Shown here: one piece after another, positions 6,375-7,264 of the stretch
Numbering within the stretch: position 1 is the first letter of the stretch
How the letters are laid out: every line of letters starts with the position of its first letter
Assembly: GCA_024645145.1 (NCBI GenBank)
Contig: JAHEGL010000037.1
Coordinates: 1-7,264 of the forward strand
From: Planktotalea sp.
GTDB lineage: Bacteria; Pseudomonadota; Alphaproteobacteria; Rhodobacterales; Rhodobacteraceae
Length of the DNA: 7,264 nt
Reading direction: 5' to 3'
Made by a program: the position numbers and the translations under genes
Notes under the pieces: generated by a model
The model's database searches: none
What the model was told of the DNA's origin: nothing
Seen by the model: only the letters and a program-made list of their open reading frames with translations

Positions 6375-7264
6375 ATGGATATTCAAGTTCCCGATATTGG
6401 TGATTTCACAGATATTCCTGTTGTCACAATTCTTGTTTCTGTTGGCGATACTGTCGCGGCAGAAGATCCGCTTCTTGAGCTGGAAAGCGACAAGGCGACG
6501 ATGGAAGTCCCGTCTCCGGCTGCTGGAGTTGTGAAAGAAATCAAAGTGTCCGAGGGCGAAAAGGTTTCTCAAGGCAGCGTGATTATGGTGTTCGAGGGCG
6601 CCGTTGCTGAGGAACCCGCTCAAACAATGCCCGACGCTTCGGTTACGACGGCGGCACCAGTGCAGGTTACTGCAACGGGCACCGCAAAAGGCGCTGGTGA
6701 TCATCATGCAGATGTTGTTGTTCTTGGGTCTGGTCCGGGCGGCTACACGGCGGCATTCCGTGCTGCCGACCTTGGTAAAAAAGTGATTTTGATCGAAAAG
6801 AACCCTACGCTTGGCGGTGTGTGTTTGAACGTTGGCTGTATCCCGTCCAAAGCCTTGCTGCATGTGGCTAAAGTCATCACAGAAGCTGAAGACATGGGCG
6901 CGCATGGTGTGAGTTTTGCCAAGCCTAAAATCGACTTGGATGAACTGCGCAGCTTTAAAGACAGCGTTGTGGGGCAGCTTACTGGCGGTCTCACCGGTCT
7001 CGCGAAAGCGCGCAATGTCACGAACATAAAGGGCACTGGTCAGTTTACGGGGCCAAACATGATCGAAGTGGTTGAGGATGGCAAAACAACGATCGTCAGC
7101 TTTGACAATTGCATCATCGCGGCGGGGTCTGAGCCTGTGAACCTGCCATTTCTGCCCCAAGACGATGACCGTGTGATCGACTCTACTGGTGCGCTTGAAC
7201 TTAGAGACATTCCGAAACGTATGTTGGTTCTGGGTGGCGGTATTATCGGCTTGGAAATGGCATG
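6375..7264 (+). CDS. lpd: Dihydrolipoyl dehydrogenase (E3) with N-terminal lipoyl domain, 5' part
   Basis: E3 reoxidises dihydrolipoamide with FAD and passes electrons to NAD+. The frame is open from ATG 6375 to the window edge: 296 codons, roughly half of a lipoyl-E3 fusion. Residues 1-75 are a lipoyl domain with Lys40 in [10 protein letters not shown]. Residues 76-110 are a short flexible Ala/Thr/Val-rich linker. The flavoprotein starts at about 112 with the FAD-binding GSGPGG (118-123), followed by the redox disulfide Cys150 and Cys155 in [13 protein letters not shown]. The NAD-binding loop GGGIIG (287-292) is the last motif before the edge. The rest of the NAD domain, the central domain and the dimer interface with the catalytic His-Glu pair lie outside the window. 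The lipoyl-E3 layout is known from the Ralstonia PdhL and Neisseria p64k proteins. Thirteen bases separate it from aceF, so it belongs to the same operon and is the E3 dedicated to this complex. Confidence 0.95.
   Translation, partial: MDIQVPDIGDFTDIPVVTILVSVGDTVAAEDPLLELESDKATMEVPSPAAGVVKEIKVSEGEKVSQGSVIMVFEGAVAEEPAQTMPDASVTTAAPVQVTATGTAKGAGDHHADVVVLGSGPGGYTAAFRAADLGKKVILIEKNPTLGGVCLNVGCIPSKALLHVAKVITEAEDMGAHGVSFAKPKIDLDELRSFKDSVVGQLTGGLTGLAKARNVTNIKGTGQFTGPNMIEVVEDGKTTIVSFDNCIIAAGSEPVNLPFLPQDDDRVIDSTGALELRDIPKRMLVLGGGIIGLEMA
6387..6599 (+). repeat. Lipoyl domain copy 2 (in lpd)
   Basis: This segment encodes E3 residues 5-75 and is the partner of the aceF lipoyl segment, equal in length and free of gaps. 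The stretches [27 protein letters not shown] and [13 protein letters not shown] are shared exactly. The differences cluster in the strand around residues 27-34 and at the C-terminal end. Confidence 0.85.

Noticed and set aside
6150..7160. Long open frame on the - strand (336 codons) opposite aceF and lpd
   Set aside because: It lies antisense to well-supported aceF and lpd coding sequence, and its protein is rich in Arg, His and Cys without recognisable motifs, as expected for a mirror frame.
1..7264. Mobile elements, CRISPR arrays, tRNA or rRNA genes
   Set aside because: No terminal inverted repeats, transposase or integrase motifs, spaced direct repeats or tRNA-like folds were seen; coding density and housekeeping content argue for stable core chromosome.

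Overview
The window looks like ordinary chromosomal DNA from a proteobacterium, most probably an alphaproteobacterium of the Rhodobacterales/marine roseobacter type. That placement rests on the style of the TrpA and LldD proteins and on moderate G+C judged by eye; no search was run. There are five genes, all on the + strand: trpA, an FMN-dependent L-lactate dehydrogenase-like gene (lldD type), aceE, aceF and the first half of lpd, which runs off the right edge.

Layout: bases 1-63 hold the tail of a possible upstream reading frame and the trpA ribosome binding site. trpA (64-855) ends the left transcription unit and is followed by a clear intrinsic terminator (879-910). The lldD-type gene (971-2134) appears to be transcribed alone, with a candidate promoter just after the trpA terminator and a strong hairpin after its stop. 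A 285-base non-coding region (2135-2419) separates it from aceE. That region holds hairpins, a perfect TATAAT box and a short palindrome, and is the most likely control region of the pyruvate dehydrogenase operon. aceE (2420-5077), aceF (5099-6361) and lpd (6375 to the edge) follow with 21- and 13-base gaps, each with a good ribosome binding site, so they form one operon.

Function: the right-hand genes encode E1, E2 and E3 of the pyruvate dehydrogenase complex. E1 is the single-chain homodimeric AceE type, not the split alpha/beta type common in alphaproteobacteria. E2 has one lipoyl domain. E3 carries an additional N-terminal lipoyl domain closely related to that of E2, the arrangement known from beta-proteobacterial and Neisseria complexes. 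The lldD-type enzyme next door would make pyruvate from L-lactate, so the two units could act in series from lactate to acetyl-CoA; this link is inferred from adjacency only.

I found no mobile element, CRISPR array, RNA gene or unknown gene family, and no convincing evidence of a previously undescribed system. The points worth a second look are the type and origin of the pyruvate dehydrogenase operon, the lipoyl domain on E3, and the structured aceE upstream region.
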